A stretch of 64,000 nt of DNA from UBA4744 sp963718995 (lineage in GTDB: Bacteria; Actinomycetota; Acidimicrobiia; Spongiisociales; UBA4744): positions 1-64,000 of the forward strand of contig CAVRAP010000018.1 of NCBI GenBank assembly GCA_963718995.1. The letters run 5' to 3'. Numbering within the stretch: position 1 is the stretch's first letter; each line of letters opens with the position of its first letter. A model generated the notes under the pieces. The model did no database searches. It had not been told where the DNA came from and saw nothing but the letters and a program-made list of their open reading frames with translations. A program made the translations under genes and the position numbers. Shown here piece after piece: positions 18,858 to 27,826 of the stretch.

Positions 18858-19646
18858 AGGTGGTGGCGGTGATGACCATCACGGGTTTGGGGACCCGCCA
18901 GACGCCGTGGGTGGAGATCGTCTGGTGGGCATAGTCCCGCACGGCCGCTTCGACGGCTCGCAGCTCGTCTGCCGTGAGGGGTGGATCCTCCTCCTGAGCG
19001 AAGTGCGTCGTCGCCAGGTACGCCACCGGGTCATCAGGCTCGGCAAACAAGAACGCGTTGTCGAGCTGTTCGTATTCGGCGTCACCGAAGACCTCGTCGA
19101 CCTGGATGAGGGCGTCCTCGGCCCGGTAGGCCGCGGTGGCAGTCGCGGCGGCGGGTTTGCGGCCCGTTCTTGCCACCGCTTCGTCCCACACTGCGTAGAG
19201 CGCCCGGCTGTGCTCGCGCGTATTCAGGGTCACGGCCACCGTGCCTCCCGGACGGAGGACCCGATGGGCATCGCGCAGCGCCCCGGCCCGATCGGGCGCG
19301 AACCCAAGCATGTGGTTGAGACACACGACATCGAACGACCGGTCGGCGAAGGGCAGTTGGCCGGCCGTGGCCGCCACCAGACTTGCCCTGCCTCTCCGGG
19401 CCGCGGCCTGGAGCATGCCGGGGAAGAGATCGACACCGACGACCCGGGCCTGGCGGCTTTCGAAGTACGGGAAGTATCGTCCGTTGCCGCACCCCACGTC
19501 CAGAAGTTCGGCTCCCGGGGGAAAGGTATGCGATCGGTCACCCATTGGCGGACGTCTTGGCGGTATTCGGAGAATCGCTCGTGCATGTCCTGGCGGGCCT
19601 GCAGCAGGGCGTCGTCGGTGTACTGGGCGGCCAGGTGGTGGGTCAT
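18856..19646 (-). CDS. Class I SAM-dependent methyltransferase, one frameshift
   Basis: Motif I LLDVGCGNGRYFPYF, then VVGVDLFPGM, LPFADRSFDVVCLNHMLG and VLRPGGTVAV identify a methyltransferase-11-type fold. The N-terminus (MTHHLAAQYTDDALLQ, then RFSEYRQDVRQWVTDRIPF) is in another frame. The two meet at a CCCCC run near 19521-19525; one added C gives an uninterrupted IPFPPGAELLDVG. This is the cleanest homopolymer-error case in the window. The tRNA-methyltransferase Trm9-like group is possible; substrate unknown. Confidence 0.82.
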
Positions 19647-19704
19647 CGCGAAGACAGTAATCAGTGCCGGTTTGGTCTTGCCGCGTTAGGGAGTTGGCCG
19701 GGCG

Positions 19705-20127
19705 CTATTCGAAGAGGTCCTTGAGCTGTCTCCGGACGTCGGGGTGGAGCTGCTTGCGGAGGATGATGTCGCTGCGGTAGCTCCGGTGCACTTTGTCGAT
19801 CTCACGATCGACCTGGTCTTCGGCTGCGGACAACTCAACCTTGATCTGGGCGAGCTCTCCCTCGAGTTTCACAACCCGCTCCCGCAGTTCGAGCACCTTC
19901 TTGACCCCTTCGAGGTTGAGGCCTTGTTCGGTCAGTTCCTGAATCAGGGCGAGTCGGTTGAGGTCCTCCTCGGAATAGCGGCGGGTCCCGCCTGGAGTCC
20001 GGTATGGCTCAATCAGGCCCCGGCGCTCATAGATCCGCAGCGTCTGAGGATGGACGCCCGCCAATTCCGCAGCGACCGAGATCACGAAGACTGCCTGCAT
20101 TGGTTGGCTTGCCTTACGTTGGGTCAT
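19705..20127 (-). CDS. hspR: Heat-shock repressor HspR, MerR family
   Basis: 140 residues. The MerR-type winged-helix segment reads FVISVAAELAGVHPQTLRIY, then ERRGLIEPYRTPGGTRRYS, followed by a leucine-rich coiled coil (LEGVKKVLELRERVVKLEGEL). In actinobacteria HspR represses the dnaK operon with DnaK as co-repressor. It is last in the dnaK-grpE-dnaJ-hspR operon, one base after the dnaJ stop. Confidence 0.93.
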   Translation of the reverse strand: MTQRKASQPMQAVFVISVAAELAGVHPQTLRIYERRGLIEPYRTPGGTRRYSEEDLNRLALIQELTEQGLNLEGVKKVLELRERVVKLEGELAQIKVELSAAEDQVDREIDKVHRSYRSDIILRKQLHPDVRRQLKDLFE

Positions 20128-20128
20128 G

Positions 20129-21268
20129 TCACACCTTCAGATGGGAGCGGGGGTTCTCATCGGCTTCGAACTGATCGTGGAAATCCTGCAGGGCCTTCTT
20201 TGCGTCCCGCGACAGTTTGGTCGGCACGACGACTTCGATAGTGGCAAGCAGGTCACCCTTGTGACCGCGCGGGCGGACCACGCCGCGACCACGAACCCGA
20301 AAGGTCTTGCCGCTCTTGGTGCCGGCCGGGACCTTGAGCTTGACGGCTCCGTTCAGGGTCGGCACGTCGATCTGGGCTCCGAGTGCGGCTTCGGTGAAGG
20401 TAACCGGGAGTCTGACCGTGAGGTCATCGCCTTTTCGTTTGAAAATCGGGTGGGTGGCCACGTGGGTCTTGACCAGGAGGTCTCCGGCGGGTCCACCGTT
20501 TCGCCCCGGCGCTCCTTTGCCCTTGAGGCGGATCGTTGCCCCATCCCGGACACCGGCCGGGATCTTGACGTTCAGAGTTCTCGATCGCATCTCGGTTCCC
20601 CGCCCGTTACATGTATGGCAGGGCTGTTGGACTACGCGGCCCGACCCGGCGCAGTTCCGGCACGGTTGGGTCATCGAGAAGAAACCCTGGCTTTGGGCGG
20701 TCATCCCCGTACCGCTGCAGACAGGACATGTCTCAACGGAGGTGCCTGGTTCGGCCCCGCTTCCTCGACACGTGCGGCATGAGGTCTCACCCTGGACACC
20801 GACCGCAGTGGTCGCCCCGGCAACAGCGTCTTCGAAGGAGAGGTGCAGTTCGGCGGCCAGGTCGGCGCCGCGTTGCGGGCCGCTCTGGCTCCGACCTCCG
20901 AACCCGAACAGATCGCCGAGCCCGCCACCAGCACCCCCGAGCAGGTCGCTGAGATCTTCCATGCGGATACGCTGACTGCCGCCACCAAAACCACCTGCTC
21001 CACCTGGGGCGCCGTATCCGCGGAAGCCTCCCGAGTCGACCATCTGCCGGACCTGGTCGTACTCCTCGCGCTGCTCCTTGTTCGATAGCGTCGCGTTCGC
21101 TTCGGAGATGTCCTTGAACCTCTCCTCGGCTGCTTTGTCGCCCGGGTTGGCGTCCGGATGATATTTCTGGGCGAGTTTGCGGTAGGCCTTCTTGATCTCG
21201 TCTGCCGACGAAGTCTTGGAGACCCCCAGCACTTCGTAGAAGTCCTTCTCGACCCAATCTCTATTCAT
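20129..21268 (-). CDS. dnaJ: Chaperone protein DnaJ
   Basis: J-domain co-chaperone of 379 residues that stimulates DnaK ATPase. The J domain (DFYEVLGVSKTSSADEIKKA) has the catalytic HPD in KYHPDANPG, then a Gly-rich linker. Four CxxCxGxG-type zinc motifs follow: CRTCRGSG, CPVCSGTG, CRNCAGSG and CHTCNGRG. Its ATG overlaps the grpE stop by 8 bases, indicating coupled translation. Confidence 0.96.
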   Translation of the reverse strand: MNRDWVEKDFYEVLGVSKTSSADEIKKAYRKLAQKYHPDANPGDKAAEERFKDISEANATLSNKEQREEYDQVRQMVDSGGFRGYGAPGGAGGFGGGSQRIRMEDLSDLLGGAGGGLGDLFGFGGRSQSGPQRGADLAAELHLSFEDAVAGATTAVGVQGETSCRTCRGSGAEPGTSVETCPVCSGTGMTAQSQGFFSMTQPCRNCAGSGRVVQQPCHTCNGRGTEMRSRTLNVKIPAGVRDGATIRLKGKGAPGRNGGPAGDLLVKTHVATHPIFKRKGDDLTVRLPVTFTEAALGAQIDVPTLNGAVKLKVPAGTKSGKTFRVRGRGVVRPRGHKGDLLATIEVVVPTKLSRDAKKALQDFHDQFEADENPRSHLKV

Positions 21269-21870
21269 GATCGACCGCTACTAGGGCGGCCCGTAGCAAT
21301 CGGCCCTTGAGCGTATAGCCACGCCGCATTTCTTGAGTGACGATCAGACGGCCATCGCCGGGTTCCGGAGCCAGCACGGCTTCGTGCAACTCGGGATTGA
21401 ACTCGGCCCCGACGGTCGGAACAGGGTCGAGACCCTCCTTGGCGAGCGTGTCGAGCAGCAACATCAAGGTCCCGCGTACGCCGTCGAGGAGTTTCTTCTC
21501 CGCAGGGCTCTCCGCCTCGGTGCTCAGAGCGGCCTCCAGCGTGTCGATGGTCGGCATGAGGCCGACCACGACGCGCTCGAGAAGCGCGTTCGATGTTCTC
21601 CGCCTGATCGCGCAGCATCCGTTTCCGGAAGTTGTCGAAATCGGCAGCGACGCGCTGAAGGTCCGCCAGATAGAGCCCGGCCTCTTCGCGGGCTTCCGCC
21701 AACTCAGTCAAAAGGATCTGCACGGCAGCCTCGCGGTCCTCAGGTAGCTCTAACCCAAGCTGATGAGGGTCGACGTTCGGTGGCTCTGCGTCCACCACGA
21801 TCTCCGCCACAACGGGTTCATCAATCCGAGGAGAGGACTGCTCCCTTCCATCGCTGATTTCTTGCGACAC
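21261..21870 (-). CDS. grpE: Nucleotide exchange factor GrpE, one frameshift
   Basis: Exchange factor for DnaK. The acidic N-terminus and long coiled coil (LADLQRVAADFDNFRKRML) are in one frame; the beta domain (VVVGLMPTIDTLEAAL, GAEFNPELHEAVL, GYTLKGRLLRAALV) is in another, joining near 21580. A single extra base, or two missing, repairs the gene to about 200 residues. Because grpE is generally needed for growth, a base error is more likely than loss. It starts 5 bases after dnaK. Confidence 0.9.
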
Positions 21871-21875
21871 AGCGG

Positions 21876-23702
21876 CTAACCCTCGTCGCCTTCGTCGATG
21901 ATTTCGGCCTCGACCACGTCTTCGTCGTCTTCGGCGGTTTCACCGGCCGAAGCACCCTCGGACGCTTGCTGCTGGTAGAGCCGCTGTGCCAGAGCTTGTG
22001 ATGCCCCGAGTACCGCATCCATCTTGGGTCGCAACGTTTCTGGCGTCGCGTCCTTGTTCTCTGTCTCGGTCCGCAGTTCGGCCAGCGTCGACTCGATGGC
22101 GGCTTTTTCCTCGTCATTGAGTTGATCGGCTTGCTCTTCCAGGAGCTTCTCGGTCTGATGGACGACCTGCTCGGCCTGGTTGCGGGTCTCGGCAGCTTCG
22201 CGACGGATCCGGTCTTCCTCAGCATGTGCTTCGGCGTCCTTGATCATGGTGTCGATGTCGTCATCGGCCAGAGCGGTGCCACCGGTAATGGTCATCGCCT
22301 GCTCCTTGCCGGTGCCCAGGTCCTTGGCGGTGACGTGGACGATTCCGTTGGCATCGATATCGAAGGTCACTTCGATCTGCGGCAGACCCATCGGCGCGGG
22401 AGGCAGTCCGGTGAGCCGGAACTTGCCCAGGCTCTTGTTGTCGTTCGCCATCTGCCGTTCACCCTGCAGCACGTGGATCTCGACTTCCGGCTGGTTGTTC
22501 TCAGCCGTGGTGAAGGTCTCCGACCTCCGGGTCGGGATGGTGGTGTTGCGCTCGATCATCTTGGTTGAGATCCCGCCCTTGGTCTCGATGCTGAGGGTCA
22601 GGGGCGTGACGTCGAGGAGCAGGATGTCTTTGACGTCACCCTTCAGGACTCCAGCCTGGAGGGCCGCTCCGGCGGCAACGACCTCGTCGGGATTGACGCC
22701 TTTGTGCGGGTCCTTGCCTCCGGTCAATTCACGGATGAGGTCCTGAACCGCCGGCATGCGGGTCGAGCCGCCTACCAGTACGACGTCGTCGATTTCGGCG
22801 ACTTTGATCCCGGCATCCTTGATGGCTTGATGGAAGGGGGCCTTGCATTTCTCCAGCAGGCTGTCGGTCAGCTTCTGAAACTCGGAACGGGTCAGCTTCT
22901 TCTGGAGGTGGAGTGGTCCCTCGGCCGTGGCGGTAATGAACGGCAGGTTGATCTCGGTTTCGGCCACCGAAGAAAGCTCGATTTTGGCTTTCTCGGCAGC
23001 TTCCTTCAGACGCTGCAAAGCCATGCGGTCTTTGGAGAGATCGACGCCACTTTCCTTCTTGAACTCGGCGACGAGCCAATCCATGACGGCATCGTCCCAG
23101 TCGTCGCCACCCAGCTTGGTATTGCCGCTGGTCGACTTGACCTCGAACACGCCTTCGCCGATCTCGAGCACCGACACATCGAACGTTCCGCCACCGAGGT
23201 CGAAGACGAGAACCGTGTGCTCGTGCTTCTTGTCGAGCCCATAGGCCAGCGACGAGGCCGTCGGTTCGTTGACGATACGGAGCACTTCCAGGCCGGCTAT
23301 CTGGCCGGCTTCCTTGGTGGCCTGACGTTGTGCGTCGTTGAAGTAGGCAGGCACCGTGATCACGGCCTCGTTGACCTTGTCACCGAGAAAAGCCTCCGCA
23401 TCCCGCTTGAGCTTCATCAGAATGCGGGCAGAAATCTCCTGGGCGGTATACATCTTGCCGTCGATGTCGAACTTCTTGTCGGTGCCCATGTATCGCTTGA
23501 CCGACCGAATGGTGCGGTCCGGGTTCGTGATTGCCTGCCGCTTGGCGACTTCGCCGACGAGAACCTCGTCGTCCTTGAACGCCACCACCGATGGGGTGGT
23601 GCGCTGGCCCTCCGCGTTGGGGATGATGGTGGGCTCGCCGCCTTCCATCACGGCGATAGCGCTATTGGTGGTCCCCAGGTCGATGCCTACTACTTTTGCC
23701 AT
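21876..23702 (-). CDS. dnaK: Chaperone protein DnaK (Hsp70)
   Basis: 608-residue Hsp70. The nucleotide domain has VGIDLGTTNSAIAVMEGGEP, the phosphate-2 motif LVFDLGGGTFDVSVLEIG and VVLVGGSTRMPAVQDLI. The substrate domain has DVTPLTLSIETKGG and a helical lid, ending in an acidic tail. First gene of the minus-strand heat-shock operon. A sigma-70-like promoter lies upstream (23749-23777) and HspR is encoded in the operon, fitting autoregulation. Confidence 0.98.
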   Translation of the reverse strand: MAKVVGIDLGTTNSAIAVMEGGEPTIIPNAEGQRTTPSVVAFKDDEVLVGEVAKRQAITNPDRTIRSVKRYMGTDKKFDIDGKMYTAQEISARILMKLKRDAEAFLGDKVNEAVITVPAYFNDAQRQATKEAGQIAGLEVLRIVNEPTASSLAYGLDKKHEHTVLVFDLGGGTFDVSVLEIGEGVFEVKSTSGNTKLGGDDWDDAVMDWLVAEFKKESGVDLSKDRMALQRLKEAAEKAKIELSSVAETEINLPFITATAEGPLHLQKKLTRSEFQKLTDSLLEKCKAPFHQAIKDAGIKVAEIDDVVLVGGSTRMPAVQDLIRELTGGKDPHKGVNPDEVVAAGAALQAGVLKGDVKDILLLDVTPLTLSIETKGGISTKMIERNTTIPTRRSETFTTAENNQPEVEIHVLQGERQMANDNKSLGKFRLTGLPPAPMGLPQIEVTFDIDANGIVHVTAKDLGTGKEQAMTITGGTALADDDIDTMIKDAEAHAEEDRIRREAAETRNQAEQVVHQTEKLLEEQADQLNDEEKAAIESTLAELRTETENKDATPETLRPKMDAVLGASQALAQRLYQQQASEGASAGETAEDDEDVVEAEIIDEGDEG

Positions 23703-23748
23703 GTGTTCACCTCGTGAGTCGTTGTTCGCAGAAACTTAGCGTGATCAC

Positions 23749-23777
23749 ATTGTATAACCTGAGTGAGGTATTGTCAT
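23749..23777 (-). promoter_or_regulatory. Probable dnaK promoter
   Basis: On the minus strand, -35 ATGACA (23777-23772) and -10 TACAAT (23754-23749) with an exact 17-base spacer, about 47 bases before the start codon. HspR-like half sites CTTGAG (minus, 23794-23789) and CCTGAGT (plus, 23758-23764) flank it, but their spacing does not match the usual HAIR element. Confidence 0.6.
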
Positions 23778-23873
23778 ATTTCATATTTCTCAAGATTCTT
23801 TGCCCACTCCTTGACGTCCGGGCCACGATTCGATACGATACATAGATAGACATCGATATATAGGAGGTCGGTC

Positions 23874-24599
23874 GTGGCCGATATCAAAGAAGCGGTTCGC
23901 AAGCGCTACGCCACTGCCGCGTTGCAGGTTCGGGAAACCGGGTCGTGCTGTGGGCCCGATCCGGCCGCCAGCGATGGCCTCGGTGCCGAACTGTACGCAG
24001 CCCTCGAAACGGACGGAATCCCGGACACGGCGCGTCTGGCCTCCCTCGGTTGTGGCAACCCGACTGCCGTCGCCTCTCTGGCGGCCGGGGAAGTGGTGCT
24101 CGATCTCGGTTCCGGTGGGGGACTCGACGCCTTCCTCTCGGCCCGCCGGGTCGGACCTTCCGGCAAGGTGTATGGATTGGACATGACCGACGAGATGCTG
24201 GAGCTGGCTCGTTCCAACCAGGCAGAAACCGGTCTCGAGAACGTTGAGTTCTTGAAAGGTGAGATCGAAGCCATACCGCTGCCGGACGATTCGATCGACG
24301 TGATCATCTCCAACTGTGTGATCAACCTGTCTGTCGACAAGCCGGGCGTGTTTACGGAGGCGCACCGGGTGCTCAGACCGGGCGGCCGATTCGCCGTCAC
24401 CGACATTGTCACCACGCGGCCCTTCACGAAGGAGGAGCAGTCCGACCTGGCTTCCTGGACCGGATGCCTGGCCGGCGCTCTTTACAAAGATGACTTTGTG
24501 GCTGGCCTTGAGGGAGCGGGCTTCCACGATGTCGTGATGGAGATCACCCACGACGTAGCGCCCGACGCCGTCAGCGCCATCATCCGGGCGATTGCCTGA
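23874..24599 (+). CDS. arsM: Arsenite methyltransferase (ArsM-like)
   Basis: 241 residues. SAM-binding motif VVLDLGSGGGLDAFL, and the cysteines typical of ArsM: SCCG near residue 24, SLGCGNP near 58 and ISNCVINLS near 145. ArsM methylates As(III) to methylarsenicals as detoxification. The GTG start has AGGAGG six bases upstream. The upstream AT-rich tract (23830-23860) with repeated CGATA/ATCGATAT words could be an ArsR-type operator, but no arsR lies in the window. Convergent with nothing; followed by about 300 bases without a gene. Confidence 0.88.
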   Translation: MADIKEAVRKRYATAALQVRETGSCCGPDPAASDGLGAELYAALETDGIPDTARLASLGCGNPTAVASLAAGEVVLDLGSGGGLDAFLSARRVGPSGKVYGLDMTDEMLELARSNQAETGLENVEFLKGEIEAIPLPDDSIDVIISNCVINLSVDKPGVFTEAHRVLRPGGRFAVTDIVTTRPFTKEEQSDLASWTGCLAGALYKDDFVAGLEGAGFHDVVMEITHDVAPDAVSAIIRAIA

Positions 24600-24903
24600 G
24601 CGGAACTCCAGGCTTCCGACACTAGATTTCGCTCCAGAGCAGCTCGTTGATGATCCGCAACGGACTGTCGACGACAGCCGGCGGTTTCGGTGCAGTCGAC
24701 GCGGTCGCGGGCGGCGTAGTAGCCGATCTGGTTGAGCTGGACAAACAAACGGTCATGAGGCCATTGTCGGTTGAGGGTTGCTGCTCCAGCGCCGTCTCAC
24801 GTTTGCGCGTCAGCTCCACATGACGACTTCCTAGACGAACTGTCTTGTCTTTTGGACAGACTGTCTTTACTCTTCACGCAAGTCTTTGAAGGAGTCACGT
24901 TCG
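24600..24903. other. Non-coding spacer with possible operator
   Basis: No convincing gene. Small open frames here have no ribosome site or recognisable product. At 24838-24875 the words ACTGTC, GGACAGACTGTC and CTGTCTTTAC form overlapping direct and inverted repeats just before the ABC ATPase fragment, consistent with a TetR-type operator; this is speculative. Confidence 0.35.
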
Positions 24904-25581
24904 ATGACGGCATTCACGAAAGGCACGCCGGTGATTGTCGCCGAGGGACTGCACAAGTCCTATGGCGATATTGCGGCTGTGGTTGATTTGAGTTTTGAGG
25001 CATGGGCGGGGAGTGTCTTCGCTCTGTTGGGACCCAACGGAGCAGGCAAGACCACCACCATCAACATGCTCACGACGCTGCTCCCCATCGACAGGGGCAA
25101 GGCGTCGGTGGCCGGGTTCGACTTGACCAGCGAGCCAGACTCAGTTCGTCAGGTGATTGGATTGGCCGGGCAAGCTGCCGCGGTTGATGAGAAACTCACC
25201 GCTAGGGAGAACCTGGAGCTGTTTGGTCGTCTCTACAAGATCCCCAAGACCGAGCGCCGCATCCGGTTAGAAGAGCTCATCGGGCGTTTCCGGATGACCG
25301 AGTACGCCGACCGCCCGGTCAGCACCTATTCAGGAGGACAGCATCGGCGGCTCGATGTGGTCGCCAGCCTGATCGCTAATCCGCTGGCCCTGTTTCTCGA
25401 TGAGCCAACGACCGGCCTCGACCCTCGCAGCCGGGTTGAGCTATGGGAGGAGATCCACGGATTGGCCGACGCGGGAACGGCCGTCGTGCTTACGACGCAA
25501 TACCTCGAGGAGGCCGACCGGTTGGCCGACTACATCTTGATCATGGCTAGCGTCAGATCAACAAGGCCGCGAGGAGGAAGC
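24904..25581 (+). pseudogene. Truncated ABC exporter ATPase (DrrA/CcmA-like), fused in frame to the next gene
   Basis: Daunorubicin-resistance-type ATPase with Walker A LLGPNGAGKTTTINML, signature YSGGQHRRLDV, Walker B LALFLDEPTTGLDPRSR and H-loop LTTQYLEEADRL. Family members run to about 310-330 residues, but homology ends after about 215 (DYILIM, near 25545). No stop codon intervenes and the frame runs on into the aldehyde dehydrogenase. GAAGGAG precedes ATG 24904. Its C-terminus and any permease are missing, so it is probably a remnant left by a deletion, or an assembly chimera. Confidence 0.75.
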
Positions 25582-27030
25582 ATGACCGCGCAGCTCTACA
25601 TCGATGGAACGTGGACGGACGCCGCAGAAGGCGCCGTGCTGGAGACCAGGAACCCCGCAACCGGGGAGGTCATCACCAACTATGCGGCCGGATCATCCGC
25701 GGACGTCGATAGGGCAGTGGCTGCCGCTCGGAGGGCTTTCGACGATGGCCCGTGGGGGCCAGACTCCTCGCCGCGCGAGCGCGCCACGATTCTGTTTCGC
25801 GCCGCCGAGATCATGCGTCGCGATCGGGAGAAGCTGGCCGAACTCGAAACCCGCGACAACGGCAAGCTGTACTCCGATGCGCTCGAGGACATCGACGAAT
25901 CGGCCTTCATGTTCGAGTACTACGCCGGTTGGACCACAAAAGTCATGGGCTCGATTCCGCCGGTCGGACCGGACGCCATGAGTCTGATCGTCAAGGAGCC
26001 GATCGGTGTAGCAGCCTTGATCACTCCGTGGAACTACCCGGTGATGATGGCCAGCCAGAAGATCGCTCCGGCTCTCGCCGCCGGATGTACCGCCATTCTC
26101 AAGCCGGCGTCACCGACCCCGCTCACCGCGCTCGAGCTGGCCAGGATTCTCGAGGAGGCCGGTCTCCCGCCGGGGGTGTTCAACGTCGTGAACGGACCGG
26201 GGTCAAGCATCGGCGATGCTCTCGTGACCCACCCGGGTGTGGACAAGATCTCCTTCACCGGATCGGATGAGGTGGGAAAGCGGATCACCAAGCTGGCGGC
26301 CGAGACCATGAAGCGAGTGACCATGGAACTTGGCGGTAAGTCCCCCAACCTGGTGTTCTCCGATGCCACCCTCGCAGCTGCCTACGAGGGGAGTGCCATC
26401 GGGGTGTTCTACAACCAGGGCGAGGTGTGCTCGGCCGGTTCGCGAGTGCTGGTCGAACGGTCGATCTACGACGAAGCGCTGGAAGCTATGAGTCAATACG
26501 CTGCCGACCTGAAGCTCGGCGATGGTATGGACCCCGAAACAACGATGGGCCCGCTCGTGACCGCCCAGCACCGCGATCGGGTCCAGAAGTACATCGAGAT
26601 CGGGAAAGAATCTGGAGCCCGTCTGGTCTTTGAGGGACAGGTGCCTTCTGCTCCCCACCTGGCCGGCGGTTACTTCGTGCCGCCAACCATCTTCGCCGAC
26701 GTCGATAACCAGATGACTATCGCCCGCGAAGAGATCTTCGGTCCCGTGATGGCCGTCATCCCCTTCGATGACGTCGATGATGCCATCCGGATCGCCAACG
26801 ACTCGATCTACGGGCTGGCGGCTTCGGTGTGGACCAACAACATCACCAAGGCGCTCAAGGTTTCGAAAGCTCTCCGGGCCGGCATCGTTTGGATCAACGA
26901 CACCCAACCCGCCCCCTCGGAAGCCATGTGGGGCGGCTACAAGCAATCCGGGGTCGGCCGGGAGCTGGGCCCGTTTGGCCTCGAGTCCTTCCTCGAGACC
27001 AAACACATCTACATCAACCTCGAGGGATAA
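25582..27030 (+). CDS. NAD(P)-dependent aldehyde dehydrogenase
   Basis: 482 residues of the ALDH superfamily, closest in look to betaine-aldehyde dehydrogenase-like enzymes. Visible motifs: the Rossmann segment ITPWNYPVMMASQKIAPALA, SFTGSDEVGKRI, general-base Glu in VTMELGGKSPNLVF, catalytic Cys in FYNQGEVCSAGSRV, and EEIFGPVMAVIPF. The ATG at 25582 has a strong GAGGAGGAAG site directly upstream, so it is translated on its own despite the in-frame upstream ATPase fragment. Oxidises an aldehyde to the acid; substrate unknown. Confidence 0.92.
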   Translation: MTAQLYIDGTWTDAAEGAVLETRNPATGEVITNYAAGSSADVDRAVAAARRAFDDGPWGPDSSPRERATILFRAAEIMRRDREKLAELETRDNGKLYSDALEDIDESAFMFEYYAGWTTKVMGSIPPVGPDAMSLIVKEPIGVAALITPWNYPVMMASQKIAPALAAGCTAILKPASPTPLTALELARILEEAGLPPGVFNVVNGPGSSIGDALVTHPGVDKISFTGSDEVGKRITKLAAETMKRVTMELGGKSPNLVFSDATLAAAYEGSAIGVFYNQGEVCSAGSRVLVERSIYDEALEAMSQYAADLKLGDGMDPETTMGPLVTAQHRDRVQKYIEIGKESGARLVFEGQVPSAPHLAGGYFVPPTIFADVDNQMTIAREEIFGPVMAVIPFDDVDDAIRIANDSIYGLAASVWTNNITKALKVSKALRAGIVWINDTQPAPSEAMWGGYKQSGVGRELGPFGLESFLETKHIYINLEG

Positions 27031-27034
27031 CCCA

Positions 27035-27085
27035 CGTTTTGGCGCTCAACAAGCTCGATATTCGAGCAAGTTAGGCGCCAAAACG
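27035..27085. repeat. Dispersed palindrome, copy B
   Basis: Outer arms CGTTTTGGCGC (27035-27045) and GCGCCAAAACG (27075-27085); inner hairpin GCTCGA-tat-TCGAGC (27053-27067). It lies between ALDH (stop 27028-27030) and the convergent CYTH gene, whose last codons and stop are inside the right arm. Confidence 0.75.
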
Positions 27086-27560
27086 GTCTTGGTCGCTCCA
27101 GGTTGAGAACGGCCTCGCGACGAGGGCGGCGTTGAAATAGCGGGGGTTGCCGGTGACTTCTTGGCCGATCCACGGCGGGAGATCGATGAGCTGATCCTCG
27201 GACTCGAGCTCCACCTCGGCCAGAACCAGTCCGTGGTTCTCTCCGAAGAACTCGTCGACCTCCCACTCCAGACCCGCGCGAGGAATGCGAGAACGCCGTT
27301 TCTCGATCAGGGGGCGAAGGCATAGCTCGTCGAGGAGCTCGCGGGCGTCGTCGATCGGGATCTCATACTCGTACTCGGCCCGGGAGGCTCCTACCGAAAC
27401 GCCCTTGATCGTGAGAAACCCGCGGTCGCCGATCGTCCTGACCCGGACCGTGCGTTCCTTCACGGTAGAAGAGATATCCCTGCCGGTATTCGATGCTCTC
27501 GCCCAGATCCCGCCATGTATCTGCGGAGGTGAGGAACTTCCGTTCGATCTCGATGCCCAT
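27071..27560 (-). CDS. CYTH domain protein, one frameshift
   Basis: CYTH proteins bind triphosphates in a beta tunnel (adenylate cyclase class IV, thiamine triphosphatase, inorganic triphosphatase). The hallmark EIERKFL is at the N-terminus (MGIEIERKFL), with IEYRQGYL following. The frame then changes near 27466; STVKERTVRVR, FLTIKG, EYEYEIPIDDAREL and the WEVDEFFGENHGLVLAEVELE segment lie in the second frame. Removing one T in CTCTTCT joins them as QGYLSTVKERTVRVR. AAGGAGG precedes the ATG at 27560. The last residues (DQDRFGA) are encoded by the dispersed palindrome. Confidence 0.85.
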
Positions 27561-27757
27561 GCCGCCTCCTTCACACCCCGACGTTGGTCTGTTCACTGAC
27601 CCTCACACCCGGCGGCGTGGAGTGCGCGGTCAACCGACTGGCCGGCTCGGTGAGATCCGGCGCCCACGCCTGGCGCTCAAATCGGGGAGTCATGAAGCGA
27701 ACGGTAGCCTCCGGGATTTCCGTGTGCCCGAAGGGGTCTTGGCGAGCGAGCGACGCG

Positions 27758-27786
27758 AGAGGAGGGGCCAATACGGCCCCTCCTCT
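27758..27786. terminator. Terminator hairpin in the 27561-27826 spacer
   Basis: Perfect 12-bp stem AGAGGAGGGGCC / GGCCCCTCCTCT, loop AATAC, about 40 bases beyond the stop of the minus-strand gene at 27827. The rest of the 266-base spacer shows no gene. Confidence 0.7.
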
Positions 27787-27826
27787 CCTGTTCCTTGCTG
27801 TGTCGCCGCCTGGTTGGGCCGCCAAG

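Noticed and set aside
24482..24819. Two small minus-strand open frames after arsM
   Set aside because: No ribosome site, low-complexity Ser/Thr/Pro composition, and one overlaps the 3' end of arsM.
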